A stretch of DNA of 14,190 nucleotides, from NCBI GenBank assembly GCA_027295745.1, contig JAPUKI010000197.1, positions 1 to 14,190 on the forward strand, written 5' to 3'. Position 1 is the first letter of the stretch; each line of letters begins with the position of its first letter. Origin of the DNA: Acidobacteriota bacterium (GTDB taxonomy: Bacteria; Acidobacteriota; UBA6911; RPQK01; JADFOI01). The translations under genes were made by a program, and so were the position numbers. The notes beneath the pieces are model-generated. The model had not been told where the DNA came from and searched no databases. It saw only the letters and a list, made by a program, of their open reading frames with translations. Of this stretch, positions 7,971-14,190 are shown in pieces.

Positions 7971-7999
7971 GATAGGAATCAGTCAACCGATTTCCTATC
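7971..7999 (+). promoter_or_regulatory. Hairpin just before the four-helix-bundle gene
   Basis: GATAGGAA (7971-7978) pairs perfectly with TTCCTATC (7992-7999). Two further pairs are possible if one T is bulged, which would leave an 8-base loop. It ends nine bases before the ATG at 8009, so in RNA it would sit in the ribosome-binding region. No T run follows, so it is unlikely to be a terminator for the gene upstream. Confidence 0.5.
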
Positions 8000-8008
8000 A
8001 CGGATTGT

Positions 8009-8398
8009 ATGGCCAAGGTTAGGCAGTTTGAGGACTTGGAGGCATGGAAAATAGCCCGGGTACTGGCGAAGGCCGTTTACCGAATCAGTTCAAATGGGGA
8101 GTTTGCCACCGATTTCAACCTCAGGAATCAGATTCGACGCTCGGCCATCTCAGCACTGTCAAATATCGCCGAAGGTTTTGAACGCGACGGAAACCGAGAG
8201 TTTCTTCACTTTTTGGCTATGGCAAAGGGTTCTTGTGGAGAAGTCCGCTCCCAACTATTTGCAGTTCCAGATCTAGCCTACATCACCGACGATGAATTCC
8301 CATCTCTGTACAAGACAGCTGTCCAGCTTAGTCGACTTCTGTCCGGCCTGATGAACCATCTTCGCCAATCTCAGTTGTGCGGTAGAAAATACAAGTAG
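8009..8398 (+). CDS. Four-helix-bundle protein of the S23/IVP (TIGR02436-like) family
   Basis: 129 residues, the usual size. Signature features are FEDLEAWKIARVLAKAVY (7-24), the basic turn LRNQIRRSAISALSNIAEGFERD (about 38-60) and FLHFLAMAKGSCGEV (65-79). In this family they read roughly 'feDLevWqkA', 'QirRAa.SI.sNIAEG' and 'FL.iA.GS..E'. Family members fold into a four-helix bundle and form oligomers. The founding members are encoded inside intervening sequences of 23S rRNA genes, and the Avd accessory protein of diversity-generating retroelements has the same fold. Many have a basic face thought to bind nucleic acid; the exact role is unknown. The start ATG has only a weak ribosome site and lies nine bases after a hairpin. 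The gene is enclosed by inverted repeat arrays. No rRNA or retroelement is in the window. Confidence 0.9.
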   Translation: MAKVRQFEDLEAWKIARVLAKAVYRISSNGEFATDFNLRNQIRRSAISALSNIAEGFERDGNREFLHFLAMAKGSCGEVRSQLFAVPDLAYITDDEFPSLYKTAVQLSRLLSGLMNHLRQSQLCGRKYK

Positions 8399-8406
8399 CC
8401 AGGATC

Positions 8407-8457
8407 TTGGAACCTGAAACCTGGAACTTGGAACTTGGGCCCTTGGGGCCTTGGAAC
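8407..8457 (+). repeat. Right 7-base repeat array (TTGGAAC-type units)
   Basis: From 8407 the sequence runs in 7-base steps: TTGGAAC, CTGAAAC, CTGGAAC, TTGGAAC, TTGGGCC. A 9-base variant follows, then TTGGAAC again at 8451-8457. The array starts nine bases after the stop of the four-helix-bundle gene. Its first part pairs with the left array. The unit is the inverted complement of the left unit with local variation, which suggests that slippage has changed copy number independently on the two sides. Confidence 0.75.
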
Positions 8458-8477
8458 CATCCTCTACCTGATTTCCA

Positions 8478-8506
8478 TTGTCTTTCACCCCGGAAGCCCT
8501 TAAGAT
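8478..8506 (+). promoter_or_regulatory. Candidate sigma-70-type promoter for the kinase gene
   Basis: TTGTCT (8478-8483) and TAAGAT (8501-8506) are 17 bases apart, the ideal spacing. Transcription would begin near 8513, about 33 bases before the TTG start of the kinase. The same TAAGAT box occurs in the candidate promoter at 11282-11311. The call rests on similarity to the consensus only. Confidence 0.4.
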
Positions 8507-8545
8507 TAAAGGAAGATTACAGCCATCATCGGGGAGAGCACAGCG

Positions 8546-11224
8546 TTGGTTGGACAGACCATTTCCCATTACAAGGTTCTCGAGGAAATCGGCCAGGGCG
8601 GCATGGGAGTCGTGTACCGCGCCCAGGACACCACTTTAAAGCGCGAAGTCGCTATCAAGGTTCTGCCCGAGCAGTTCACCCGAGATCCGAAGAGGCTGGC
8701 CAGGTTTGAGCGAGAGGCACAACTGCTGGCTTCGCTGAATCACCCCAACATTGCAACAATCTATGGACTGGAAGAGGCAAACGGTGTGCGCTTTCTTTCT
8801 CTGGAGCTGGTTGAAGGGGAAACATTGGCCGAGCGGTTGACCCAAGGTTCACTCCCGCTAAAAGAAGCTCTCGAAGTCTGCCGTCAGATCGTCGATGGAG
8901 TGGAAGCCGCTCATGAGAAAGGCGTCATCCACCGTGATCTGAAACCCGCCAATGTGAAGATCACTCCCGAAGGCAAGGTCAAGATTTTAGACTTTGGTCT
9001 GGCCAAGGCCTACGACGATGAAACTCCTGCCACTGACATCTCACAGGCCCCCACTCTGAGTCAGGACATGACTCGCGCCGGAGTGATCCTGGGAACGGCT
9101 GCCTATATGAGTCCCGAACAGGCTCGTGGGAAGGCCGTGGACAAACGAACAGACATCTGGGCTTTCGGATGTGTCATGTATGAAGCGCTGGTGGGCAAGC
9201 GGGCCTTCCAAGCTGAAACTTTTGCGGAAACCCTGGCCAAAGTTCTGGAAGGTGAGCCCGCCTGGGATGCTCTACCCCAAAGAACACCAGTGAGAATCAG
9301 GGAGCTCTTGGAAGGATGTCTGGAGCAGGATCCTCATGACCGGGTACAGCATATTGGCGATGCACGGATTCAACTCAAGAAGGCTCTGAAAGAACCAACC
9401 TCAACATCTCTCACCGGCCTGTCTTCCCCAGTGCCGACGGCGGGGTGGAAATGGGTTGCTCCCTGGGCAGCTGCTGCAGTCATTGCAGCTGTAGCGGCTA
9501 TTGGTCTCTGGAGTCTGACAGGCTCACCACCCCAGCCTCTCAGGAGGCTTGTGATCACCACTCCACCTAACGCGCCCCTGGCAGATTCCAGCTCTAATGA
9601 CGCGGTACTCTCTCCCGACGGAAGACAGCTGGTCTATTCATCTGAGGCCGGGGGCACGCTGCAGCTTTACTCCAGGAGTCTGGACGACCTAACTGTGAAA
9701 CTCATCGTGAGCAACCATCAGGGGGGTGGAGATCCGTTTTTCTCCCCGGATGGGAAAACGTTGGCCTTTTTCGCCGATGGCAAACTCAGGAAGGTCTCGC
9801 TGGAGGGAGGACCACCAGTAACTCTCTGCGACGCTGCCGGCCCGGGACTCAGCGGAAGTTGGGGCCTGGATGACACCCTTGTGTTCTCTGCTTCCTCGGA
9901 GAGGGGCGTGAGCCTCTATCGCGTGTCCGCCAGCGGAGGCCAGCCCGAGACCCTGGCCGACCCCGACCGCGAGAAAAGAGAATCAGCCTACACCTTTCCG
10001 CAACTCTTGCCTGGAGGAAAGGCTGTAGTCTTCACCATTTTCGGGAGTGACGGCTATGAGATAGCAGCCTTGACTCTAGAGACAGGAGACCTATCGGTAC
10101 TCCTCGAGGGCGGTAGACAGGCTCGCTATGTACCCACGGGTCATTTGGTTTACAACGCACCAGGAACAGGAACGCTCATGGCTGTTCCCTTCGACCCTGA
10201 GAGCCTCAAGGTAATCGGTAGTACTGTACCCGTACTGGAGGAAGTGAGAACCTATGGGTATTCCCTTGCCGGCTCAGACTTCAGTATTTCCGATGAAGGA
10301 ACACTCGTTTATGTACCAGCTGAGCAGAAAACGGAGTACAGCCTGGTATGGGTCGATCGAGAAGGCAGGGAACAACTGATTACCCAAGAAAAGAGAAACT
10401 ATGTCGTTCCACGCATTTCCCCGGATGGAAGGCGACTTGCCACCACCATTTTTGCAGATGAGGGGCAAAACGTGTGGCTTTATGATCTGGAAGAGGATTT
10501 TCTCAGTCGATTCACGCTAGAGGGAGCAAACGGAACACCTGCCTGGTCTCCGGACGGCCAGTGGATTGTTTTTCAATCTGTCAGGGAAGGCTTACGTAGC
10601 CTGCAGCGACAACCATCCGACGGAAGCGGCTCGCCGGAGCAACTCACGGGTGAAAGTGGATTTGCCCTAATGCCGAGCTCCTGGTCACCCGATGGCAGTC
10701 AACTGGCTATCCAGAGAAACGGTGCAAACTCCTGGGATATCGTAATGCTTTCAATGGAAGGCGGTAAAGAGCCTGAACCCTATATCGCTTCGCCTCATCT
10801 GGACTGCTGTCCCGTGTTCTCTCCAGATGGAAGGTGGCTTGCCTATGTCTCAAACGAGACAGGTCAGCTCCATGTGTATGTCAGTTCCTTCGAGAACCCG
10901 ACTAACAGGTGGTTGCTCTCCGGGCAGGAAGGAGGCGGGCAGCCGCTTTGGTCGCCTGACGGCAGTGAGCTTTTTTATCGCAGTGGAAACGAAGTGATGG
11001 TTGTTCCTCTTAAAACCAACCCCACCTTTGACCCTGGTAAGCCGAGAGTACTCTTTCAGGGATCCTACCGGAACAGCTCCCTGAGTACCGCCTTTCAGTA
11101 CTACGACATCTCCCCGGACGGCAAGCGATTTTTGATGATCAAGGAGGAAGGATCGCCTACGACCCAAATCAACGTGGTTCTCAACTGGTATGAGGAACTC
11201 GAGCGCCTTGTTCCCACAAACTGA
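8546..11224 (+). CDS. Membrane-anchored PknB-type Ser/Thr protein kinase with C-terminal WD40-like (PD40/TolB) propeller
   Basis: 892 residues. The kinase domain (about 9-280) has all key residues: glycine loop GQGGMG (16-21), Lys38 in VAIK, Glu57, HRDLKPANVKI (129-139, Asp131), DFG (149-151) and an activation segment with several Thr/Ser ending in MSPEQARG. A basic and Ser/Thr-rich linker leads to one membrane helix (about 303-324, WKWVAPWAAAAVIAAVAAIGL). The remaining 560 or so residues carry repeated SPDG blades (for example SPDGRQLVYSS, SPDGKTLAFF, SPDGRRLATT, SPDGQWIVFQS, SPDGRWLAYVS), which build a beta-propeller expected in the periplasm. It probably senses something outside and phosphorylates cytoplasmic targets. 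The TTG start is supported by GGGGAG (8531-8536) nine bases upstream and by the family-typical opening GQTISHYKVLEEIG. No adjacent phosphatase or obvious substrate gene is seen. Confidence 0.93.
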   Translation: MVGQTISHYKVLEEIGQGGMGVVYRAQDTTLKREVAIKVLPEQFTRDPKRLARFEREAQLLASLNHPNIATIYGLEEANGVRFLSLELVEGETLAERLTQGSLPLKEALEVCRQIVDGVEAAHEKGVIHRDLKPANVKITPEGKVKILDFGLAKAYDDETPATDISQAPTLSQDMTRAGVILGTAAYMSPEQARGKAVDKRTDIWAFGCVMYEALVGKRAFQAETFAETLAKVLEGEPAWDALPQRTPVRIRELLEGCLEQDPHDRVQHIGDARIQLKKALKEPTSTSLTGLSSPVPTAGWKWVAPWAAAAVIAAVAAIGLWSLTGSPPQPLRRLVITTPPNAPLADSSSNDAVLSPDGRQLVYSSEAGGTLQLYSRSLDDLTVKLIVSNHQGGGDPFFSPDGKTLAFFADGKLRKVSLEGGPPVTLCDAAGPGLSGSWGLDDTLVFSASSERGVSLYRVSASGGQPETLADPDREKRESAYTFPQLLPGGKAVVFTIFGSDGYEIAALTLETGDLSVLLEGGRQARYVPTGHLVYNAPGTGTLMAVPFDPESLKVIGSTVPVLEEVRTYGYSLAGSDFSISDEGTLVYVPAEQKTEYSLVWVDREGREQLITQEKRNYVVPRISPDGRRLATTIFADEGQNVWLYDLEEDFLSRFTLEGANGTPAWSPDGQWIVFQSVREGLRSLQRQPSDGSGSPEQLTGESGFALMPSSWSPDGSQLAIQRNGANSWDIVMLSMEGGKEPEPYIASPHLDCCPVFSPDGRWLAYVSNETGQLHVYVSSFENPTNRWLLSGQEGGGQPLWSPDGSELFYRSGNEVMVVPLKTNPTFDPGKPRVLFQGSYRNSSLSTAFQYYDISPDGKRFLMIKEEGSPTTQINVVLNWYEELERLVPTN

Positions 11225-11281
11225 AAGCATCAGCCAGTGAAATGAGGTCACGGCAAGGAACATAAATTTGTGAGATTGCTG

Positions 11282-11311
11282 TTGACACAAGGTAAAAGGC
11301 CAGTCTAAGAT
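11282..11311 (+). promoter_or_regulatory. Candidate sigma-70-type promoter with long leader
   Basis: TTGACA (11282-11287) is a perfect -35 box. TAAGAT (11306-11311) follows after 18 bases and matches four of six -10 positions. It would give a 5' leader of about 155 bases before the ATG at 11473. Apart from short complementary stretches (GACAGG 11357-11362 with CCTGTC 11392-11397, and CAGTTG 11352-11357 with CAACTG 11386-11391), I see no recognisable riboswitch in the leader. Confidence 0.5.
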
Positions 11312-11472
11312 CCGAGTAAGAAGACTTCGCTTCCAAGAGAGAATAGGCTGCCAGTTGACAGGTCGGCCACGATGAGGGGGGACAACAACTGCCTGTCGTT
11401 GAGAGGAGAGCCACAGTCACGGAAAACGTAAAGCACAACCAACAAACCCATCCATGAATAAGGAGGAAAAGT

Positions 11473-13044
11473 ATGTCCCAACGAAAGAGGTCTCTGCCGA
11501 GACGCCAATTTGTTAAAAACTCCGCTGCCACCCTTATAGGGGCAAGCATGGCTCCATCACTTCTAGCGGCGGGCAAGCAGGCAGCCAATATCCAGGAGCT
11601 GGAACTTTGGGAGCCTGATCTGGCCGGTCAGTTTGATTATCCCCTGCCCCGATATCCCAAGAACCTTCCCAGTATTACCAACGTGAACCAGCTCCTTCCT
11701 ATGGCTCGGCAACTGGCTTCCGAGCCTCCGCGTGCCGGACTGTCCCATCTGCCGGGTTACGGAATAGCTTCGGGAGAGAAGGCTTTACTCATCGCACCCA
11801 GCAACTATGATCGGCTGGTGGTAAACGCTATCGCCACTGCTTTAAAAGAAAGAGGAGTCAGGGTCGATATAGCGATCATGGATGCCAGCGGAGGACGTGG
11901 AGCCGGAATGAGAAGGGATGGTGAGACCGGGGACGGTGCGGCCGAAGGGGCTGGAACCCTCAACAGTCTTAAGAATCCCCGTCCTCGAACGAGAGGCAAG
12001 CCTTGGTTTATCGACCATGCAAGACTCATGAACTACAAGCTGGTGATTGAAGGAAGCGGGGGGCCTCTGGTGTACACCACCGAGGGCATCACTGACTTTT
12101 TCCACCAACACATTCTGTGGCCCACTTCCCACAACTTCTTCCTGCGTACAGGAACGCCTTCTGAGTTGAGGATGGCCATCGACCAGTGGACGATGCGGCC
12201 ACTGCTGGAGGGTGGAGTGGCCAGAATCACGGATCCGGAAGGCACCGATTTGACCTTTACCATTTTCCCCGAGCTGTGGAGCCTGGTGGAGGAGCGGGAG
12301 AGAAGACCCCGGGTCTTTCCGGGGCACCTGTGGGGGGTCCCCCAGATGGTGATCGTACCCAAATCCGATGCCAGAGGCATCGTGGCTGGATCCGCCAATC
12401 ACTCCGGTTTTTATCCCACCATCAAGGTTCATCTGGAAGACCAGCAGGTGGTCAAGGTCGACGGTGGAGGAGGCTATGGGGATGTCTGGCGAGAAATCAT
12501 AGACCGGGCAAAAGACATCCAATGGCCGGAATATCCCCGCAAGGGCTTCAGCTGGCTCATTGAAGCCGGCATGGGTTCAGACCCAGGAAATATTCCCAGT
12601 TGGTGTTGGAACAGTGGGGAAATTCGCACCTCCGGGATCATCCATTTTGGTTTTGGAGTGGGCAGCCAGACCGAGAGATTCAGCCGTTTTATCGGGGAAA
12701 CGGGACTGCCAGGAGGGCACAACCACATCCACATACGTTTTCCCACCTACGACATCACAAACACCCGTGGGGAAACGACGAGAATCATCGACAAGGGTCG
12801 CATGACCGCCTTTGACGATCCCGAGATCAGGCAGCTTGCCTCCAGGTGGGGAGATCCCGACAAGCTGCTTCGACGCCTGTGGATTCCCGCTATGCCAGGT
12901 ATTAACTATCCGGGTGACTACCAACGGGATTTTGGTAACGATCCTCTGGTGTGGATGAGAAAATGGAAAGGTATCCTTGAGCAAGAGGTGGATCGCGTTC
13001 TTCTCTATGGTTACAGAATCCCCAACGACCCGATCACCGTTTAG
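11473..13044 (+). CDS. Tat-exported protein, possibly a divergent M29 (aminopeptidase T-like) protein
   Basis: 523 residues. The start ATG has a perfect ribosome site AAGGAGG (11460-11466) six bases upstream. Residues 1-34 form a twin-arginine signal: RRQFVK at 10-15, a hydrophobic stretch (AATLIGASMAPSLLAA), and likely cleavage near residue 34. The protein would therefore be exported folded, probably with a cofactor or metal. The C-terminal half resembles the M29 metallopeptidase layout: DPEGTDLTF, GVPQMVIVP (in place of a 'GGEVFTAP' block), IEAGMGSDPG (Glu364), SGIIHFGFGVG (His391) and HNHIHIRF (His416, 418, 420). The block that normally supplies the first metal-binding Glu has Met292, and the usual HxD near the end is HIH. 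It may be inactive, use other ligands, or belong to a different but related family. Residues about 140-175 are rich in Gly and Arg and may be a flexible insert. It seems to be transcribed alone. Confidence 0.7.
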   Translation: MSQRKRSLPRRQFVKNSAATLIGASMAPSLLAAGKQAANIQELELWEPDLAGQFDYPLPRYPKNLPSITNVNQLLPMARQLASEPPRAGLSHLPGYGIASGEKALLIAPSNYDRLVVNAIATALKERGVRVDIAIMDASGGRGAGMRRDGETGDGAAEGAGTLNSLKNPRPRTRGKPWFIDHARLMNYKLVIEGSGGPLVYTTEGITDFFHQHILWPTSHNFFLRTGTPSELRMAIDQWTMRPLLEGGVARITDPEGTDLTFTIFPELWSLVEERERRPRVFPGHLWGVPQMVIVPKSDARGIVAGSANHSGFYPTIKVHLEDQQVVKVDGGGGYGDVWREIIDRAKDIQWPEYPRKGFSWLIEAGMGSDPGNIPSWCWNSGEIRTSGIIHFGFGVGSQTERFSRFIGETGLPGGHNHIHIRFPTYDITNTRGETTRIIDKGRMTAFDDPEIRQLASRWGDPDKLLRRLWIPAMPGINYPGDYQRDFGNDPLVWMRKWKGILEQEVDRVLLYGYRIPNDPITV

Positions 13045-13063
13045 AAATTTTACCTTGGAGGAA

Positions 13064-13093
13064 CTAGCCGGGGTTATCCATAATCCCGGCTAG
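13064..13093. terminator. Strong hairpin between convergent genes
   Basis: CTAGCCGGGGTTA (13064-13076) pairs with TAATCCCGGCTAG (13081-13093) over 13 positions with a single G-T pair and a TCCA loop. It starts 20 bases after the stop of the Tat-protein gene. It probably ends or protects that transcript, and may do so for the opposite-strand glycosyltransferase. There is no long T run on either side (CCCACATTTCTC follows on the plus strand), so it is not a textbook intrinsic terminator. Confidence 0.6.
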
Positions 13094-13116
13094 CCCACAT
13101 TTCTCACGCCCAGGCA

Positions 13117-13138
13117 GCGCGAGCCACTCGTGGCGCGC
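13117..13138. terminator. Second GC-rich hairpin, after the glycosyltransferase gene
   Basis: GCGC (13117-13120) and GCCAC (13123-13127) pair with GTGGC (13130-13134) and GCGC (13135-13138), with GA bulged. It lies 16 bases past the stop of the minus-strand glycosyltransferase gene and could stabilise or end its transcript. No T tract follows in that direction, so the role is uncertain. Confidence 0.3.
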
Positions 13139-13154
13139 GGCGGAAAGTTACAGG

Positions 13155-14190
13155 TTAGATCATCCCTTTGCGCAAATCCTTCAAAGGGTAGAAGGTGTTC
13201 CGCCAGATGATGCCGCCCCTCCAGAGTGTGACCACCATCGAGCGGAAAAGAACATAGCTCAAGATGACTCCACCCAGGGGGAAAGTAAGGGCGTAAAGGG
13301 GTGAAGCGTGGCTGAGCCGGACTCCGTTGTTCATATGGGTCAATCCGGCCGCCAGAAGGCAGGCAGCCGAGAGGTAGCGCACGACTCCACCGCCAAAGAG
13401 AAGCCCACCTAAAGGCAGAACACTCATGGTGAGAGTCAGGATGATGATAAGACAGGCATAGCTGACACTGAAGCCACAGGCAGCGAACATATTCTTGGTC
13501 AGATTCCTCACGTGCTCACCCAGGCCTTCCACCCAGCGGAGGCTAAGCCGCTTCCCGCCCAGGGCAACACCCGATCGAAAACCGCCCAGCTTAACGAGCT
13601 TGCCAAGTTTTACGTCTTCCACGACCTCCATGGCCAACCGTCGGTGCGTTCCAATCGTTTCGTAGGTACTGCGCCGTACCAGCTGAAACGCGCCCACACC
13701 CACATAGTCCTTTGATCTCGGGTCACTGACCCGCCAGGGCTTAAGCCCATGAGTAAAGCTTCCAAACCAGTAGCTGATGGCTGTCTTCTCCCAGAAGCCC
13801 TCCAGTTGGGCCAAGGGGAGGAGAGTGAGATGATCCCACCCCTGTGCTGAGGTCAAGCTCAGGGAGCGCTGCAGCAGGTCAGCAGCAAAATGGACATCCG
13901 CATCGGTAAACACCAACCACTGGCCCGTCGAGTGCTCATAAGCTCTGGTAAGTGCGTGGGGTTTGCCTAACCAGCCCGCCGAGAGTTCCGCTAGATGAAT
14001 GACCTTGAGGTTGTCGTGCCCCTGGGCGAACTTGTCCAGAATCCGCGGCGTGGCATCTTGGGAGCGGTCATTCACAATGATCACTTCGTAGTTCGGATAA
14101 TCCTGCGCCAGTAGAGTCGTAAGTGCCGAAGGGAGTTTCCTGGCTTCATCTCGTGCTGCTACCAGGATCGAGACCCGGGGATATTGGGTT
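13155..14190 (-). CDS. Family 2 glycosyltransferase with C-terminal membrane segments, 5' end outside the window
   Basis: 344 residues are visible. The frame continues without a stop to the window edge, so the true start lies beyond it; an internal GTG at 14084 is only a Val codon inside the domain. The N-terminal part reads PRVSILVAARDEARKLP, then YPNYEVIIVNDRSQDATPRIL, the nucleotide-sugar half of a GT-A fold. VFTDADVHF (about visible residues 93-101) holds the metal-binding DxD. MEVVEDVKLGKLVKLGGFR holds the ED motif with the likely catalytic Asp, and LRWVEGLGEHVRNLTKN resembles the product-side motif. Two or three hydrophobic helices follow (about 13260-13470), and the tail ends WRNTFYPLKDLRKG. 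This layout is typical of membrane GT2 enzymes of the CrtQ/HpnB type that glycosylate lipids or carotenoid-like acceptors. The acceptor cannot be told from sequence. It is convergent with the Tat-protein gene across 110 bases. Confidence 0.9.
   Translation of the reverse strand, partial: TQYPRVSILVAARDEARKLPSALTTLLAQDYPNYEVIIVNDRSQDATPRILDKFAQGHDNLKVIHLAELSAGWLGKPHALTRAYEHSTGQWLVFTDADVHFAADLLQRSLSLTSAQGWDHLTLLPLAQLEGFWEKTAISYWFGSFTHGLKPWRVSDPRSKDYVGVGAFQLVRRSTYETIGTHRRLAMEVVEDVKLGKLVKLGGFRSGVALGGKRLSLRWVEGLGEHVRNLTKNMFAACGFSVSYACLIIILTLTMSVLPLGGLLFGGGVVRYLSAACLLAAGLTHMNNGVRLSHASPLYALTFPLGGVILSYVLFRSMVVTLWRGGIIWRNTFYPLKDLRKGMI

Larger units (their letters stand above)
7908..8428. repeat. Inverted-repeat-bounded unit around the four-helix-bundle gene
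   Basis: AGTTCCAGGTTGCAGGTT at 7908-7925 is the inverted complement of AACCTGAAACCTGGAACT at 8411-8428, with one mismatch in 18. Between the two arms lie only a short leader with a hairpin and the gene at 8009-8398. In RNA the arms would form a long stem that closes the gene in a loop of about 485 bases. This recalls IVS elements of 23S rRNA genes, which have complementary ends and often encode a protein of the same family. I see no transposase, reverse transcriptase or clear target-site duplication. The pairing is seen directly; mobility is inferred. Confidence 0.6.

Noticed and set aside
7899..8008. Intrinsic terminator after the acyl ligase gene
   Set aside because: The hairpin at 7971-7999 is followed by no T run and lies 73 bases past the stop, close to the next start.
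7908..8457. Possible CRISPR array
   Set aside because: The repeats are only 7 bases, directly adjacent and without spacers; there are no cas genes.
7908..8457. Diversity-generating retroelement, because the Avd accessory protein shares this fold
   Set aside because: No reverse transcriptase, template repeat or variable repeat is present in the window.
11842..12522. Minus-strand open frame of 226 codons inside the Tat-protein gene
   Set aside because: Low-complexity, proline- and serine-rich translation typical of a shadow frame. The plus-strand gene has an ideal ribosome site and Tat signal.
13155..14084. Glycosyltransferase starting at the GTG at 14084
   Set aside because: The frame continues upstream through conserved GT2 residues to the window edge, so that GTG is internal.

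Overview
The window reads as chromosomal DNA of a free-living Gram-negative bacterium, most likely a member of the Acidobacteriota. This is an inference from gene types, not a database match. The clues are a Ser/Thr kinase joined to a C-terminal 'SPDG' beta-propeller that starts with the typical 'GQTISHY' sequence, a stand-alone four-helix-bundle (S23/IVP-like) gene set between short repeats, and a fused acyl-activating enzyme/ACP/acyltransferase. I see no phage, insertion sequence, CRISPR array, rRNA or tRNA. No gene-free stretch exceeds 300 bases.

Layout: (1) 1-1543, minus strand: a potassium-uptake operon, trkA followed by the first 56 codons of trkH, which starts at a GTG overlapping the trkA stop and leaves the window. 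(2) 1615-2511, plus: metF. It overlaps tail to tail with a minus-strand gene for a small exported protein of unknown function (2508-3080). (3) 3081-4543, plus: a structured leader with two hairpins, then citrate synthase (gltA). (4) 4663-5148, plus: a small exported protein of unknown function. (5) 5298-7898, plus: one polypeptide carrying an AMP-forming acyl ligase, an acyl carrier protein and a PlsC-type acyltransferase, presumably for phospholipid acylation. (6) 7908-8457: a compact unit with a four-helix-bundle gene between inverted arrays of a 7-base repeat. (7) 8546-11224, plus: a membrane-anchored PknB-type kinase with an outward-facing propeller. (8) 11225-11472: a promoter and long leader, then a Tat-exported protein that looks like a divergent M29 aminopeptidase (11473-13044). 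(9) A strong hairpin between convergent genes, then a minus-strand family 2 glycosyltransferase whose 5' end lies outside the window (13155-14190).

Most genes are housekeeping or cell-envelope functions and do not form one pathway. Central carbon metabolism (gltA), one-carbon metabolism (metF), potassium uptake (trkAH), lipid acylation, envelope signalling and surface glycosylation lie side by side with short spacers. The least ordinary part is the repeat-bounded four-helix-bundle unit. Its layout, a stem-forming inverted repeat enclosing a small gene, resembles the intervening sequences (IVS) found in some 23S rRNA genes, but here it sits between protein-coding genes. The three-domain lipid enzyme, the tandem hairpins ahead of gltA and the divergent M29-like protein also merit a second look.
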